Source of the DNA: Mallotus nudiflorus | Taxonomy: Eukaryota; Streptophyta; Magnoliopsida; Malpighiales; Euphorbiaceae | Assembly (NCBI GenBank): GCA_947683625.1 | Contig: CANTUR010000652.1 | Coordinates: 62,001 to 126,000, forward strand | DNA: 64,000 nt | Direction: 5' to 3' | Shown: piece after piece, positions 1 through 10,096 of the stretch | How positions within the stretch are numbered: the first letter of the stretch is position 1 | Layout of the letters: each line of letters opens with the position of its first letter | Notes under the pieces: model-generated | Told to the model about the DNA's origin: nothing | Database searches by the model: none | The model's input: only the letters and a program-made list of their open reading frames with translations | Program-made: the position numbers and the translations under genes

Positions 1-679
1 AGCTCTACCATTTTATGTCACTGGTTGTGATCCCTTCGTACATATGCATAACTAGACTCGAGATCAAGAGGTGGATCCTTCTAGAGTATTTCACTCCGAG
101 CATTATTAAATTTTGAATCAAGCCCGACTAGGAAAATATATGTTCGAAGCTAGGAAATATGTTTGTGGAGTGATACTACTCCATTAACATCCTCTCATTG
201 TGCACATTCCGAGCATCAATTTTCTGAAATATTCCAATAAGTTAATTATAGTATGCAGGTACTGGCATACCATTCTAACGTGTTGTAAATGATTTCTGGT
301 CCAATTCAAATAACTGAGTTTCATCAAATCCATCATAAAAGGTTTTTGAGATAGCATCCCATATCTCCTTTACTGTTGGAAGACAGATGAATATCTGCAT
401 CAATGTCGGACTCATGGAGTCAATCAACCAACTTTTGACTCTATTATTATCAAGGAGCCAAGTTTCCAATGCTTTATCTCCTGCTGGTGGCTTTGACATA
501 GTGCCATTAAGAAAACTAGATTTATTTCTAGCTCCAATTCGCATCTCCATGATCTGTGACCATATAGTATAGTTTGTATCATCAAGAATAATTCCTGTGG
601 GAAAGGGAGAATTATTTTGAAGGATTTGAATAAAATTGGGTGTTCCATGAGATACGATTGATGTGTTTTCGGTGATCAT
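1..679 (-). pseudogene. copia gag polyprotein N-terminal region (CO1)
   Basis: The minus strand reads from ATG at 679 for 134 residues with typical copia gag N-terminal signatures: residues DDTNYTIWSQIMEMRIGAR correspond to the 'L-x-G-x-NYxxW' block of the copia gag-polypeptide families (Retrotran_gag_3/UBN2), and VKEIWDAISKTFYDG is the usual W-block. Just beyond, towards position 1, another frame continues with a PxYYN-L-I-GIFQ-like segment (about 180-280) that belongs to the same gag, so a frameshift near 275-290 breaks the protein. The capsid protein would package the element RNA in cytoplasmic particles. Pol is not in the window. The family is clear; whether the full element is intact outside cannot be seen. 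Confidence 0.82.
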
Positions 680-764
680 AATTTTGAAGATTTAAAGAAT
701 TTAAAGGAAGAAAGAAAAAATACGATTTCAATAATTCAATAAAAAAATCGATTTCAATGGGTAT

Positions 765-776
765 GCTTTGATACCA
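765..776 (-). other. primer binding site of CO1
   Basis: The minus strand reads TGGTATCAAAGC directly after the LTR. This fits the TGGTATCAGAGC primer site complementary to initiator tRNA-Met that copia elements use, with one G-to-A change. Confidence 0.8.
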
Positions 777-996
777 TAAAAAATAAAATTTAGAGAAAAA
801 GAAAGAAAATTCAAGGGAAATATTTTTTCATGATTTTTAAAGAAGGGTTACATCCTTTATATATACATATAGGAATCCTAATCACAACCTAATTAGAAAT
901 AAAATAACATTCTAAATAAAATAAAAACTTTATTCCTAATTATATACAAATATTTACTTCTTAATAAATACAATAAAAATACTTACTTACTCAACA
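777..996 (-). repeat. 5' LTR of CO1 (about 220 bp)
   Basis: On the minus strand it starts TGTTGAGTAAG (complement of 986-996) and ends TTTA at 777, next to the primer site; the expected CA end appears as TA. A TATA-like run lies at 856-870 (minus TATATGTATATATAAAGG). The second copia LTR in the window (36772-36945) also starts TGTTGAG. Confidence 0.7.
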
Positions 997-1180
997 CATT
1001 CATTTTTATTCACAAAGGATTCCATGGTATTAGAAGCTAACTTCAGCTTAGTGTTAATGTCCAACAAAGCGAAAGAAACTGATGAAGGGGATTGTAGGTC
1101 TATTATCTCCTCAATTATGGTTTGTCCACGGTGGAAAGGTTTCTGAAAGATTATTCCCTTCCTTTCTCCATTAACATAAG
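997..1180 (-). pseudogene. FAR central exon, interrupted by CO1
   Basis: The minus strand is open throughout and starts after a T9-containing tract and AG (complement of 1181-1182). It reads AYVNGERKGIIFQKPF, then a segment with LLDINTKLKLASNTMES. This matches the FAR region after VST, including the 'EKPFxxGxTI' and 'LDxxxEVKLAL' blocks. The copia LTR begins inside a codon at 996. Confidence 0.82.
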
Positions 1181-2070
1181 CTATGACATTAAAAAAAAAT
1201 GATAGGATTCAATATAAGCAACATATTATGAAATGGCTTTATTTAATATTTTTAACTAATATAATATTCAAATCCATTATATATAATTGAAGTTGTTATA
1301 TGTTATATGATGAGTATAGAATTTATTTGATCTTTTATAACATTATACGATTGTTTATTGATTTTTAAATTTGCAAATGTGAGTATTTATTCAAAATTTA
1401 ATAGTATATATATATTTTTAGTTTGGAATGAATTAAAAGATTCAATAAATATTTGTATTCTTTCAAAGAGTGGATTGAGAGAAAAGAAAGAGAAATTAAG
1501 GGAGAACAGAAAAAAGAAGAAGAGAGAAATGAAATATTTTGAGAAGAAAAAGAAAGGAAATATTAACTTTGGAAAAATGATTAGGTGTATCTCAATTTTG
1601 GCTCATTATTAATAAAATGTTACTTTCAAAATTATTTTAAATTTACCACTTTAATTTATGAGCTGTACCAATTATACATATTTTTTTAAAAATCTAACTA
1701 TATTTTTAAAAATTTCTTTTAGATTCTTTATAAAAAAAAATTGACTCTTATTAATATTTTTTTAAAATATATAAATATTCTCAAAACATTAATCTTACCA
1801 TTCTCAAAATAAACTCAAAAAATTAATTTCTAAATTTTCACATAAAATGTTAACTTTTATGTATTGAGTAATGAAAATAGTAAGAAAAAACAAAAAAAGT
1901 TACAACTTGTAAATAAATATATGATATATGTATATTACTATAATAAAAAGATATATAGTAAGAATTTTTAACCATCACTATAAACAATAATAAAATTTTT
2001 ATTTCTTCATTTTTTAATAAATTAAATATTTTTCTATTCTTGATTAATATTTTAAATACCACACAATTCT

Positions 2071-2072
<2 letters not shown>

Positions 2073-2137
<65 letters not shown>
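2073..2137. repeat. (TA)n microsatellite
   Basis: About 32 uninterrupted TA units. Confidence 0.97.
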
Positions 2138-2145
<8 letters not shown>

Positions 2146-3013
2146 TATATGTTTTTGGTTGATTCCTATTAGAAAAGTTTTTTTTTTTAAAATAACATGA
2201 TTAAAAATGGGATATGCGTTTTAAAATAATTAAAATATTAATTTTGTTGGTGAAAAAGTTGAAAATTTATGAAAATATTTAGAAATTAATTTTTTAATTT
2301 ATTTTTAGATTGGTGAAATTAGGAATTGAAAACATTTTTTGAGTTTTTTTTTTTTTTGTAAAAAAAGATAAAAATTTTCAATAAGTGTCAAATTTATTTT
2401 ACAAGATTCTAAAAGTATTTTTAAGAATATAAATAGATTTTTAAAATAAAATTAGATAGAACTGACATTATTGGTAAAATTGAAAGAGCAAATTAAAATG
2501 ATTTAAAAAATAGAATTTAATTGATAATATGTCCAAAGTAAATAAAAGAGCAGATAACTTTTCCTTAATTTTTATTTTTAATTTTTTTTGAAAACATTTA
2601 TTTTATTAATAGTTTTTTTTTTATTTGGTTTTAAAACTGAAGTAATTTTACAAATAGCTATATTATATTTTTGAAAAAATTACAATCACCCCGATATTTA
2701 TTTGAATTTCAATCCTATATTTTCAAAAGTAAACTATATACCCCTTTAGATTTGATTTTATTAATCATTTTCCTTTTCCGCTAATTATTAAATACTCCTT
2801 TAGGTTTACAATAAAAATATCAAACATGAAATGGTATTTAGTTAGTAAAATGATGAAATAGTTAATAAAATCAAAACATATATCTATTAATTAAATTAGA
2901 ATATATTTTAATTAAGTTAATTTTTATTAATAAATGATTAAATTATTTATTTTTATATAATAATCAATGAAATTTTTTTAATAATTTTAACCGCCCTTCC
3001 TGTTTTCATTGAT

Positions 3014-3016
<3 letters not shown>

Positions 3017-3045
<29 letters not shown>
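3017..3045. repeat. (AT)n microsatellite
   Basis: About 14 AT units, just beyond FAR exon 2. Confidence 0.95.
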
Positions 3046-3047
<2 letters not shown>

Positions 3048-3144
3048 AACAAAAGAAAGCTACAATGACTCGAACAAGGTGATAAGAACTTGAATATGGA
3101 ACAAAGCATCAAATACGAAGAACCAAACTACCCAAGGCGCTTAC

Positions 3145-3243
3145 TTCATTTTTAAGCCTCCATTGTGCAACATCTTTGTCCTTTAATCATCACAAAAATT
3201 CTTCCCACATAAGGAACTGTCTGTAATATTTTCTCAATTAAAA
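3145..3243 (-). pseudogene. FAR exon 2 with frameshift
   Basis: The minus strand encodes IEKILQTVPYVGRIFVMIK, then continues as KDKDVAQWRLKNE in another frame. Compared with the usual IKAKDKD wording about 5 nt are missing near 3187. The donor GTAAGC (complement of 3139-3144) is intact, but the acceptor position reads GCAT where GCAG would restore the phase left by exon 1. Confidence 0.75.
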
Positions 3244-4219
3244 ATGCACCACATAAAATAAACAATTCAAATGACTAAGAATACAATAGTGTGAATTATT
3301 AATTTGATTAATATATAGGAAGTTTACAAATGATGTAAATACAAATTTACTAGACAATAAAAGAAAATTCTCTTCTTTACATATCAATAACGACAGAATC
3401 CAAATTCTAAAACTCAAAATACTGATAGCAAAAAGGAGCCATTAAACCAATCTCTTAGTGATAATTTTTTTTAAGTAATCCTAACCATATAGATTCTTTC
3501 CCCTTCATGGGGCTTTTTACATAAGAGATATCATCAAATTTCCTTGTTTAGGTAATATAAGATTTTAGGGATAAGTAAAAAAAAAAAAAATTTCTTGTAA
3601 TTTTACGTTTTTCATTTAAAAATTTGTGATTTTTCTATGACATTTAGAGATATATGATTTCATTTTCGATCACTTTAATAACTTATCAACTAATATCATC
3701 ATTATTTTATAGTGCATTTTTAATATAACATTCTATTTCAATAATATAAATATTTTACTAGTGATTACTATCAATAGAATTGTTCAGGTACTTTTAAAAA
3801 TATTATAAATTATTTTAAAATCATTTCTTTTTATTCTTAATGAAAATAAAAATACATATTATTTTTATTGATTATGAATTTATTTTAATTAGCTGAATAC
3901 TATACTACTTACTAAATAATTTTACTATTAAAGATTTATATTATTTTAATATAATATCATATATTTTAAATAATATTACTGAGTACTAAAATACAAATGA
4001 AATCAAATCACAGATCATTAATTATTACGAAAAATACCACAATCTTTTAAATGAAAAAGCACCTAACCACAGGTACTTTATTGTATTTTTTTCAATTTTT
4101 TTCAGAAAAATCCTGTATAGTTAAAGAAATGTTCGTATCATAATTGTTGAATTCAAAAGCAACATCAACTTTATTTTCCTTCATGAATTCATATATCTAT
4201 AGTAATTAAAGAATCGTAC
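3244..4219. other. FAR intron 1, AT-rich
   Basis: This lies between the donor at 4219 and the damaged acceptor at 3244-3247. No other feature is seen. Confidence 0.5.
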
Positions 4220-4325
4220 CCTTTGCGAGGAAGCCTGTTGCGCCAGTAACTAAGTAGTTCTTTCCCACAAGAAACTCAACAATTCGAAGGCCATCTGATG
4301 GAGCACTACAATCTTTCATTGCCAT
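4220..4325 (-). pseudogene. FAR exon 1 (Rossmann NADPH-binding start)
   Basis: ATG at 4325 (a second in-frame ATG at 4319). The product includes LRIVEFLVGKNYLVTGATGFLAK; its VTGATGFLA is the nucleotide-binding glycine motif found at this point in plant FARs. The exon ends at 4220 before a GT (GTACG) donor, phase 1, where other FAR first exons end. No stop is seen inside it. Confidence 0.8.
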
Positions 4326-4763
4326 TGATGCAGACAGGTAAAATTAGCTCAAAATGGTTGTGGTTGCTGGTTTTGGATACATGCAATGGTTTGCTCTTCA
4401 CTTTATCAAGTCCTTTTAAATACGCGGATGAGGCCTAGACCACGAGTTGCAGTGCAATAGCTATTGCAAAGGCTGGATGGAGAGAGACCAGCTAGAAAGT
4501 CCTACACAGTACAATAAGTCTAACTTTTTGTGTTATAAGTAAATGATAAATATGTGTTAAATAGTATGGTGGTTATTCAATTTTGCAATTATTATTATTA
4601 TTTTTTTTATAAATAAGGACCTAATTAATTTTATTGTTTATTGTTTTATAATAGTGTTCGGTAAAATTAATGAATTGTTTTATTAGTATATAAAATGATT
4701 ATTCTAAACATAATTTAATTATTCTGTACAAACAAATAAAAAAATAATATTAAAATTTACTAC

Positions 4764-4778
4764 AACAACAACAACAAC

Positions 4779-4822
<44 letters not shown>
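4764..4822. repeat. (CAA)n-(TAA)n compound microsatellite
   Basis: A run of CAA units passes into about 14 TAA units. Confidence 0.95.
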
Positions 4823-4823
<1 letters not shown>

Positions 4824-5049
4824 TAGTATTAAATTCATAATTTTTAATAAGTACAAAATAATATTATTTAATTTTTGATATATATTTTTTAACAATATAA
4901 AAATATAGTCAACATTTTATCAATATCATATCAATATTTTTTATTAATTTTAACTAAATATCTATTTGTGCTATAATTAATGTGATGAAAATATATTTAT
5001 TAAATTAAAAAATTGAAATAAAATACAATAAAATTTTGAATTTTGTCAC

Positions 5050-5350
5050 TAGGCAAAAAAAATTGAAAAAAGTATTAAAAAGAGGTAATATTCTAGAGTC
5101 TACTACAATAGCATAGTCCATCAAGTGACAAATGTTCTGTTGCATATCAAGATCTAAGGTACAATGACTACACACTGCCGCCCATTCCAAGTATATTGAA
5201 CACTCTTAAAAACTCCTCTTGCCTAACATCACCAAAAAAAAAAAAAAAAAACATGAATTCATCTCCAGAATGATCGACTTCGACGCAAATAGCGCCATCG
5301 CTCAAGACATTGCCCCAATAGAATTTTAGACGCAGCAACAACAAGAAGAA
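5050..5350 (-). other. unassigned exon-like stretch
   Basis: The minus strand has two overlapping open frames with GC content above the surroundings. One frame contains VLSDGAICVEVDHSGDEF, then a run of T (phenylalanines) and EEFLRVFNILGMGG; the other continues with CSHCTLDLDMQQNICHLMDYAIVVD. Read together they look like a decayed exon with a frameshift near the T19 run. I do not recognise the family. It lies upstream of FAR on the same strand and could be unrelated. Confidence 0.22.
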
Positions 5351-7814
5351 CAATCAAAGAAGTAAACCATAAGTGGAATTTCCCTCAGCATAAAAGGTTA
5401 ATTTTGTAAAAATTAATAAATTGGAGTCATCTTCCAAAAAGCTACAATTTGAAGTTGATTGAATCAACAACTGATTGGAAGTGAATTAATTATCAGTTGC
5501 TGATATAAAAAATTATTGATATAAAAAATTTACCAAACTTTCATTAATTGATCCAATAAGTTAAACTAAATACCTTCCAAATGATAGAAATGGATTAAAT
5601 ATTGTGGTGGTTATTTAATTTTACATTTATTGTAGTTGGGATGCTAAACTTTTTTTTTTTTTTTTTCTCAATAACCTGATTTCAATTTTGTTTTGGGAAG
5701 GGTACCATAAAAAATATTTAATCCGTCAAATTTTTCTTTGAAATTTTTGATACCTCAAGTCTATTACCTTTTTAATTTAATCTTAAAATTATAAAAAAAT
5801 TTAGAATATTTTTGCTTCTCATTCTTTCCCATGGCTTAGATACCATTTACCGTATAGTTGTAATTAACTATCAGTTAGTGAGAAAAATTTTAAAATGGAG
5901 CTTATAAAATTTGTATTTATTAGGAATTAAAACAACTATACCCTGCTAATTTTTAAATTTCACTAAACTCTTAAAATCTATTTGTTTAATAAAAATAGCT
6001 ATTAGCTCAAACTATTTGCTAAACCCAAATTCCTCGAAACTTAAAACTCTGTTAATAATTAAAAAAATGACGTTTCTCTCTTCTCTTTTCGTTCTTTGTC
6101 TATTTTATCTTTCTAATAATTAAAAAGAAAATTATAAGCAATTTTTTTTTTTTTTGTAATTTTGCAATTTGGGCTGCTATCAACCATCCCTTTTGTTTTC
6201 TCATATTTCTTTATTTCAATTTTTATGCATTAAGAATAGATTTTAAATTTCTGTTTATTTGCTTATAATCTTTTATATACTTATATGTACATTTTTTTGT
6301 GCGTTTATATTTTATGTAATCTTCTTTTAATTTGGATGAAATTCTTGTGTCTTTGTGGAGGACAATTCTTAATAAATAAAATTAAATGCACTTAACGTCT
6401 ACTCAAACTATAAGTCTAAACCCCTTCAACTTAATTTACCTAACTCCACTAAAATTTCAACTAATATAAACGAACTGAAATAAATTGAAAGAAAACTTTG
6501 AAATGTAATTAAAGCGAAACAATTGAATAACTGAAAGAAAATTAATTTTGTAAAGGAGAATTTTTTTTGGTGAATCATCGGTATTCAGAGTCCATTAACT
6601 TTGACTAATTTGGTTCGACTCAGATAAAACCATAATGACAATTCTTTCTTCTTTCCTTTCTTTTTTTCTTCCTTTCTCCTTTTTTCTCTTTTTCTTTTTA
6701 TTTATCTCTTTTTATTTTGTTTTTCCTCTTATTTATTTATTTTTTTCCTTATTTTTTTCCCATTTCCTTATTTTTTTCCTTCCCTAATTTTCTCTCAATG
6801 AAGAATTAGTCAATATCATTCGCTCAATATCTACATTCTTTTTTGGGATTATACTAAAAGTCTAATTATATAAATTTTTAGACACTTTATAATGTTTAAT
6901 TTTTAAAGAACATTATTTATACTTTATATTTATATATGATTAATGAAAATATAATATAGGATATAATATATAATTTATCTTCAAAGAAATATTTGATATT
7001 GATGAATTTTAAATTCTTAATTAACTTTTGATTATGAGTCTTTAACTCGGACGTTTCTTCTATGCCCTTTTTGTATTTTCATTTTTGCCCACATTTATTT
7101 TAGGTTTGAGAGATACAATCTAATACCAAGCCTTGCGTATCAAATATTTCCTTTTTTTTTTTCCCCATTTCTCTTTCTCTATCTCTCCAAAACCTAAAAG
7201 AACACGGCACAAATTATATTGAAACTTATTTAATAAACGAAACTTATTTAATAAACGAGTTGAGCTCAAACTATATAAAATTCAACTCGTGAAGTTCGCA
7301 AATAAGTTCAAATAAAAGCTTACAAGTCAGTTCTTAATTTTAATGTTTAATAATTTGATTTTAGTTGTATAATATATAAATTCATATTGTAAAAAATATT
7401 TTAGAAAAAATATTATTAGAATAAAATTAAAAATTTTAATTAAATATATTATAATTATTTAGTAGATAATTTATTTTTAAAATTTTAATGTACAATTTTA
7501 ATTTATAGTTTATATTTTTTAAAGTTTTTCTAGGATTATTTAAACTCATTTAAGTTTGTGAACAACTTGTAAGCACCAAGTACTATAATGAATTCGGTTT
7601 GATTATAAATGAACTAAGCCCTAATAAGTTAAAATTCGACTTAATCGGCTCGACTCGATTACACCCTTACTTTCGTGTAAGTATAAGAACAAAAGTTTGG
7701 CCAATAAAAAGATGTTAGGTTCCATGTTGAATGCAAAAGTCAAAGTTAGCATTTTACGTTATTTTATCACTCAAATCTATTTCCAAAGATTTCTTTAAAG
7801 CCTAAAAGATACCA
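5351..7814. other. AT-rich intergenic DNA
   Basis: No gene is seen. It holds short poly-A/poly-T runs and a pyrimidine-rich tract at about 6640-6800 (mostly TTTC/TTCC). Nothing else is supported. Confidence 0.5.
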
Positions 7815-7959
7815 AAAGCTGGTACTAATAGCACCATTTTCTTTATCGTTCTCTTCTACACAAATATTTAGTAATGATGCTTATGTGTGTTTATGGTTCA
7901 TAAGACTGCAATATTGTGTTCTATATTGCGAACGAGTGTGTGCTATTAGTACCAGCTTT
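7815..7959. other. long imperfect hairpin (MITE- or pre-miRNA-like)
   Basis: A perfect 20-bp inverted repeat pairs 7815-7834 with 7940-7959. Further pairing lies inside: TCGTTC with GAACGA, and ACACAAATATT with AATATTGTGT. The whole could fold as one stem-loop of about 145 nt. The terminal arms read AAAGCTGGTACTAATAGCAC. No clear target duplication flanks it, so a decayed foldback transposon or a small-RNA precursor are both possible. Confidence 0.6.
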
Positions 7960-8064
7960 GCGATTAATTAAAATATGAGATTAATTTGCGAGTTTTTTAA
8001 TACAAGGATATTCTTATGAATATTATCTAAATAAAATAATATGTAACCATTCAACTCAAAGGAG

Positions 8065-8067
<3 letters not shown>

Positions 8068-8143
<76 letters not shown>
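8068..8143. repeat. (TA)n microsatellite at the broken 5' end of TG1
   Basis: About 37 TA units abut the truncated TG1 LTR directly. Peptides of alternating I/Y read from it are artefacts. Confidence 0.97.
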
Positions 8144-8146
<3 letters not shown>

Positions 8147-9207
8147 GTTGCATATAATTTAATTAGGGTTAGATATCATTGAATGCATGATTTATATAGC
8201 TGATTTATTATATAGTTTAGTTTATTATTTTCATTATTTTTATTCTTTTAATTTATGCATCTTGATTAATTGTTTGTTTAATTATTTTATTTTTATATTT
8301 GATTTGTTAATTTTTATAATTTTTATATTATGTTTTGTTGTGTTTTCCTTAATTTCATGATTTTAATTTCTTTTAGATTTAATAATTAGATTCACCTTTT
8401 GTTTAAATAGGTTTACTGATTTAATTAGGATTAGGTTTAATTAAAAAAAATTGATTTTATGCCCATAATTAATTAAAGTTTAGGTTGGAGATAAATTAGG
8501 TCCATTTAATAAATTAGATATAGGCTCACTTTAGTTTAATTTAATTAATTTAATAGATTTAGCCCATTAAATTTAAGCCTTTTCTGTAACTTGTAGATTT
8601 AAGATCACCTTAAAATGAAAACATGTAGAACTAGACCCACTAATTTAAATACTTCATAATTTATAAATTTAGGCCCATTTTTAGAATTAAAATAAATAAA
8701 TTTAGGTTCACTTAATTAAAATTAAATAGGAATTAGACCCATTACTCTTTAGGATCACTTGTAAATTAAAACATGTAGATTTAGTCCATTTAATAAAAAT
8801 CAATGTAGATTAGACTAACTTAAGGATTGTGAACTTAAATGAATGCATTGTTTACATATATTTTCCATAACTAGTTTTTCTAGGGTTAATTGTTTAAATA
8901 AGGGTTTATATGAAATTGCATGTAAATAAAGGATAAGACAGTAATTCGTAAAGTAATTCTAAATGAACAGGAGACTGAAAGAAGTTAGTATTCCATACCC
9001 AGAATCTCTTGGTTGTGATGCTAGCTTTTTTTTTTAGAGATCAAGCACCACTACTGTCGATTTGTCCCAGTTATTACCCTAGGTTTCAACTCCTTATCTC
9101 CACGCCATGTCTTTGTGACAGTGGTTAGTGTGTAATCTAGAGCCCTGAGCTTAAACAATATTGCAGTTGTTAAAATCTTAGACACGCACTAAACCCCGCC
9201 ATGCAAA
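8144..9207 (+). repeat. TG1 5' LTR, 5'-truncated
   Basis: It matches 18049-19084 of the 3' LTR, starting at TTAAGTTGCATATAATTTAATTAGGG. About the first 1.2 kb, including the promoter, is absent and a TA repeat takes its place. It ends AACCCCGCCATGCAAA before the primer site. Confidence 0.85.
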
Positions 9208-9208
9208 G

Positions 9209-9226
9209 TGGTGACTCCATTGGAGA
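9209..9226 (+). other. TG1 primer binding site
   Basis: TGGTGACTCCATTGGAGA. The sister copies read TGGCGACTCCACTGGGGA (25667-25684) and TGGCAACTCCATTGGGGA (49841-49858). All differences are C/T or G/A. The site is of the kind found in TAT/Ogre-like elements; the exact tRNA is not assigned here. Confidence 0.7.
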
Positions 9227-10096
9227 TAAAAGATACTGATTCTATTTGTGTTTGTTAGAATTATTTTATTAATTATAATTTTATTCTTGCATTCATTCTA
9301 CATATCCCTATTAACCGATGGCATTGGTTTATAGTTCCATGATTCCATTAGCTTTATGGATAAATTGGCTAACCATCACTCTTACCCTTAACTTGGTTGA
9401 AGAGAGATTATTATGCTCATCTGACAAGAGTCTGTAACCCAAATCCCAAAGGGGGGGGGGTAGTTTTCTCTTGAGTTGGTAAAGGATGTCGAGCCCCTCT
9501 GACCTTGGCATGTAACTCAAGTCTTAAAGGAGGGCATCTTACTAAAGGAACCTTGACCTTTTTCATCGGACTTAGCTCATGTAGCGACTTAGTGACTTCC
9601 TTTAGGATTACCCAAATTGTTTATGTTTGTTGCCATAAGATAATTTTATCTATAAAGGCCCAAACCCATACTTTAGAAGCCCATCAGGACTAATAAAGAT
9701 TAGGCTATACTTTTATACCTAAAAATGTTGTTTCTATGCTTTTGCTGTTTTGAGAGACATGACATGCGTGTTGGTTCTTGATATCTCCTGTTGATATTAA
9801 GGCCAAGACAAAAAATCCTACGAAAAGAGACTTGTCATTGAATACGTGTATGGGAGGAATAAGGTTGGAAGGATATTATACACTTGATTGATACTTATTA
9901 CTTGTTGTATAGTACGTGCATCATGCATACATGCACACATGCATTCCATGCATCATACTAACACTTTATTTTTCAGCCATCATAGATTCATTTGAGTTTT
10001 CCTGTGTTTGGAGATGAAAAAGTGGCAGATTAGTGAGAATGGATTCAAGTCCACATATAATTACAAAATAGATCCTTAGCAAACTAAAAAGGAGCA
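9227..10096 (+). other. TG1 untranslated leader
   Basis: About 870 bp between primer site and gag, recognisably shared with TG2 (25685-26557) and TG3 (49859-50684). It includes a G10 run (9450-9459) that reads as shorter G runs in the others. No conserved open frame was noted. Confidence 0.6.

Larger units (their letters stand above)
1..996 (-). mobile_element. Ty1/copia retrotransposon CO1, 5' part
   Basis: This is the 5' end of a copia element read on the minus strand: LTR (777-996), tRNA-Met-type primer site (765-776) and gag (1-679). The rest lies left of the window. It is inserted into a FAR exon, in the same direction as that gene. The 5-bp duplication would be GAATG on the minus strand (plus 997-1001); its partner is outside the window. 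Confidence 0.8.
1183..3144. other. AT-rich spacer within the FAR remnant
   Basis: Intron-like, extremely AT-rich DNA with two TA microsatellites. Lysine-rich open stretches (for example 1358-1612 plus) have no family features. I see no FAR exon here although one is expected. Confidence 0.5.
997..4325 (-). pseudogene. fatty acyl-CoA reductase (alcohol-forming) pseudogene
   Basis: Three separated minus-strand blocks match successive parts of plant fatty acyl-CoA reductases, which reduce long-chain acyl-CoA/ACP to primary alcohols for waxes, suberin or sporopollenin. In order: the N-terminal Rossmann GxxGFLA exon (4220-4325), the following 'IEKILxTVPxVGxIF' exon (3145-3243), and the 'AYVNGxRKGxIxxKPF' exon (997-1180). 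The intervening exon that should carry the segment up to VST is not visible in 1181-3144. Exon 2 has a frameshift and a damaged acceptor, and exon 3 is cut by copia CO1, so the gene cannot make a normal enzyme. The 3' exons may lie left of CO1, outside the window. Gene order and direction agree with one ancient gene, not scattered fragments. Confidence 0.8.

Noticed and set aside
1358..1612. Lysine-rich 84-residue frame
   Set aside because: Low-complexity A-rich DNA with no family features.
2680..2860. MITE-like phrase (ACAATCACCCCGATATTTA, TATACCCCTTTAG)
   Set aside because: No matching inverted arm or duplication was found.
7968..8153. Peptide of alternating I and Y
   Set aside because: Translation of the TA microsatellite.
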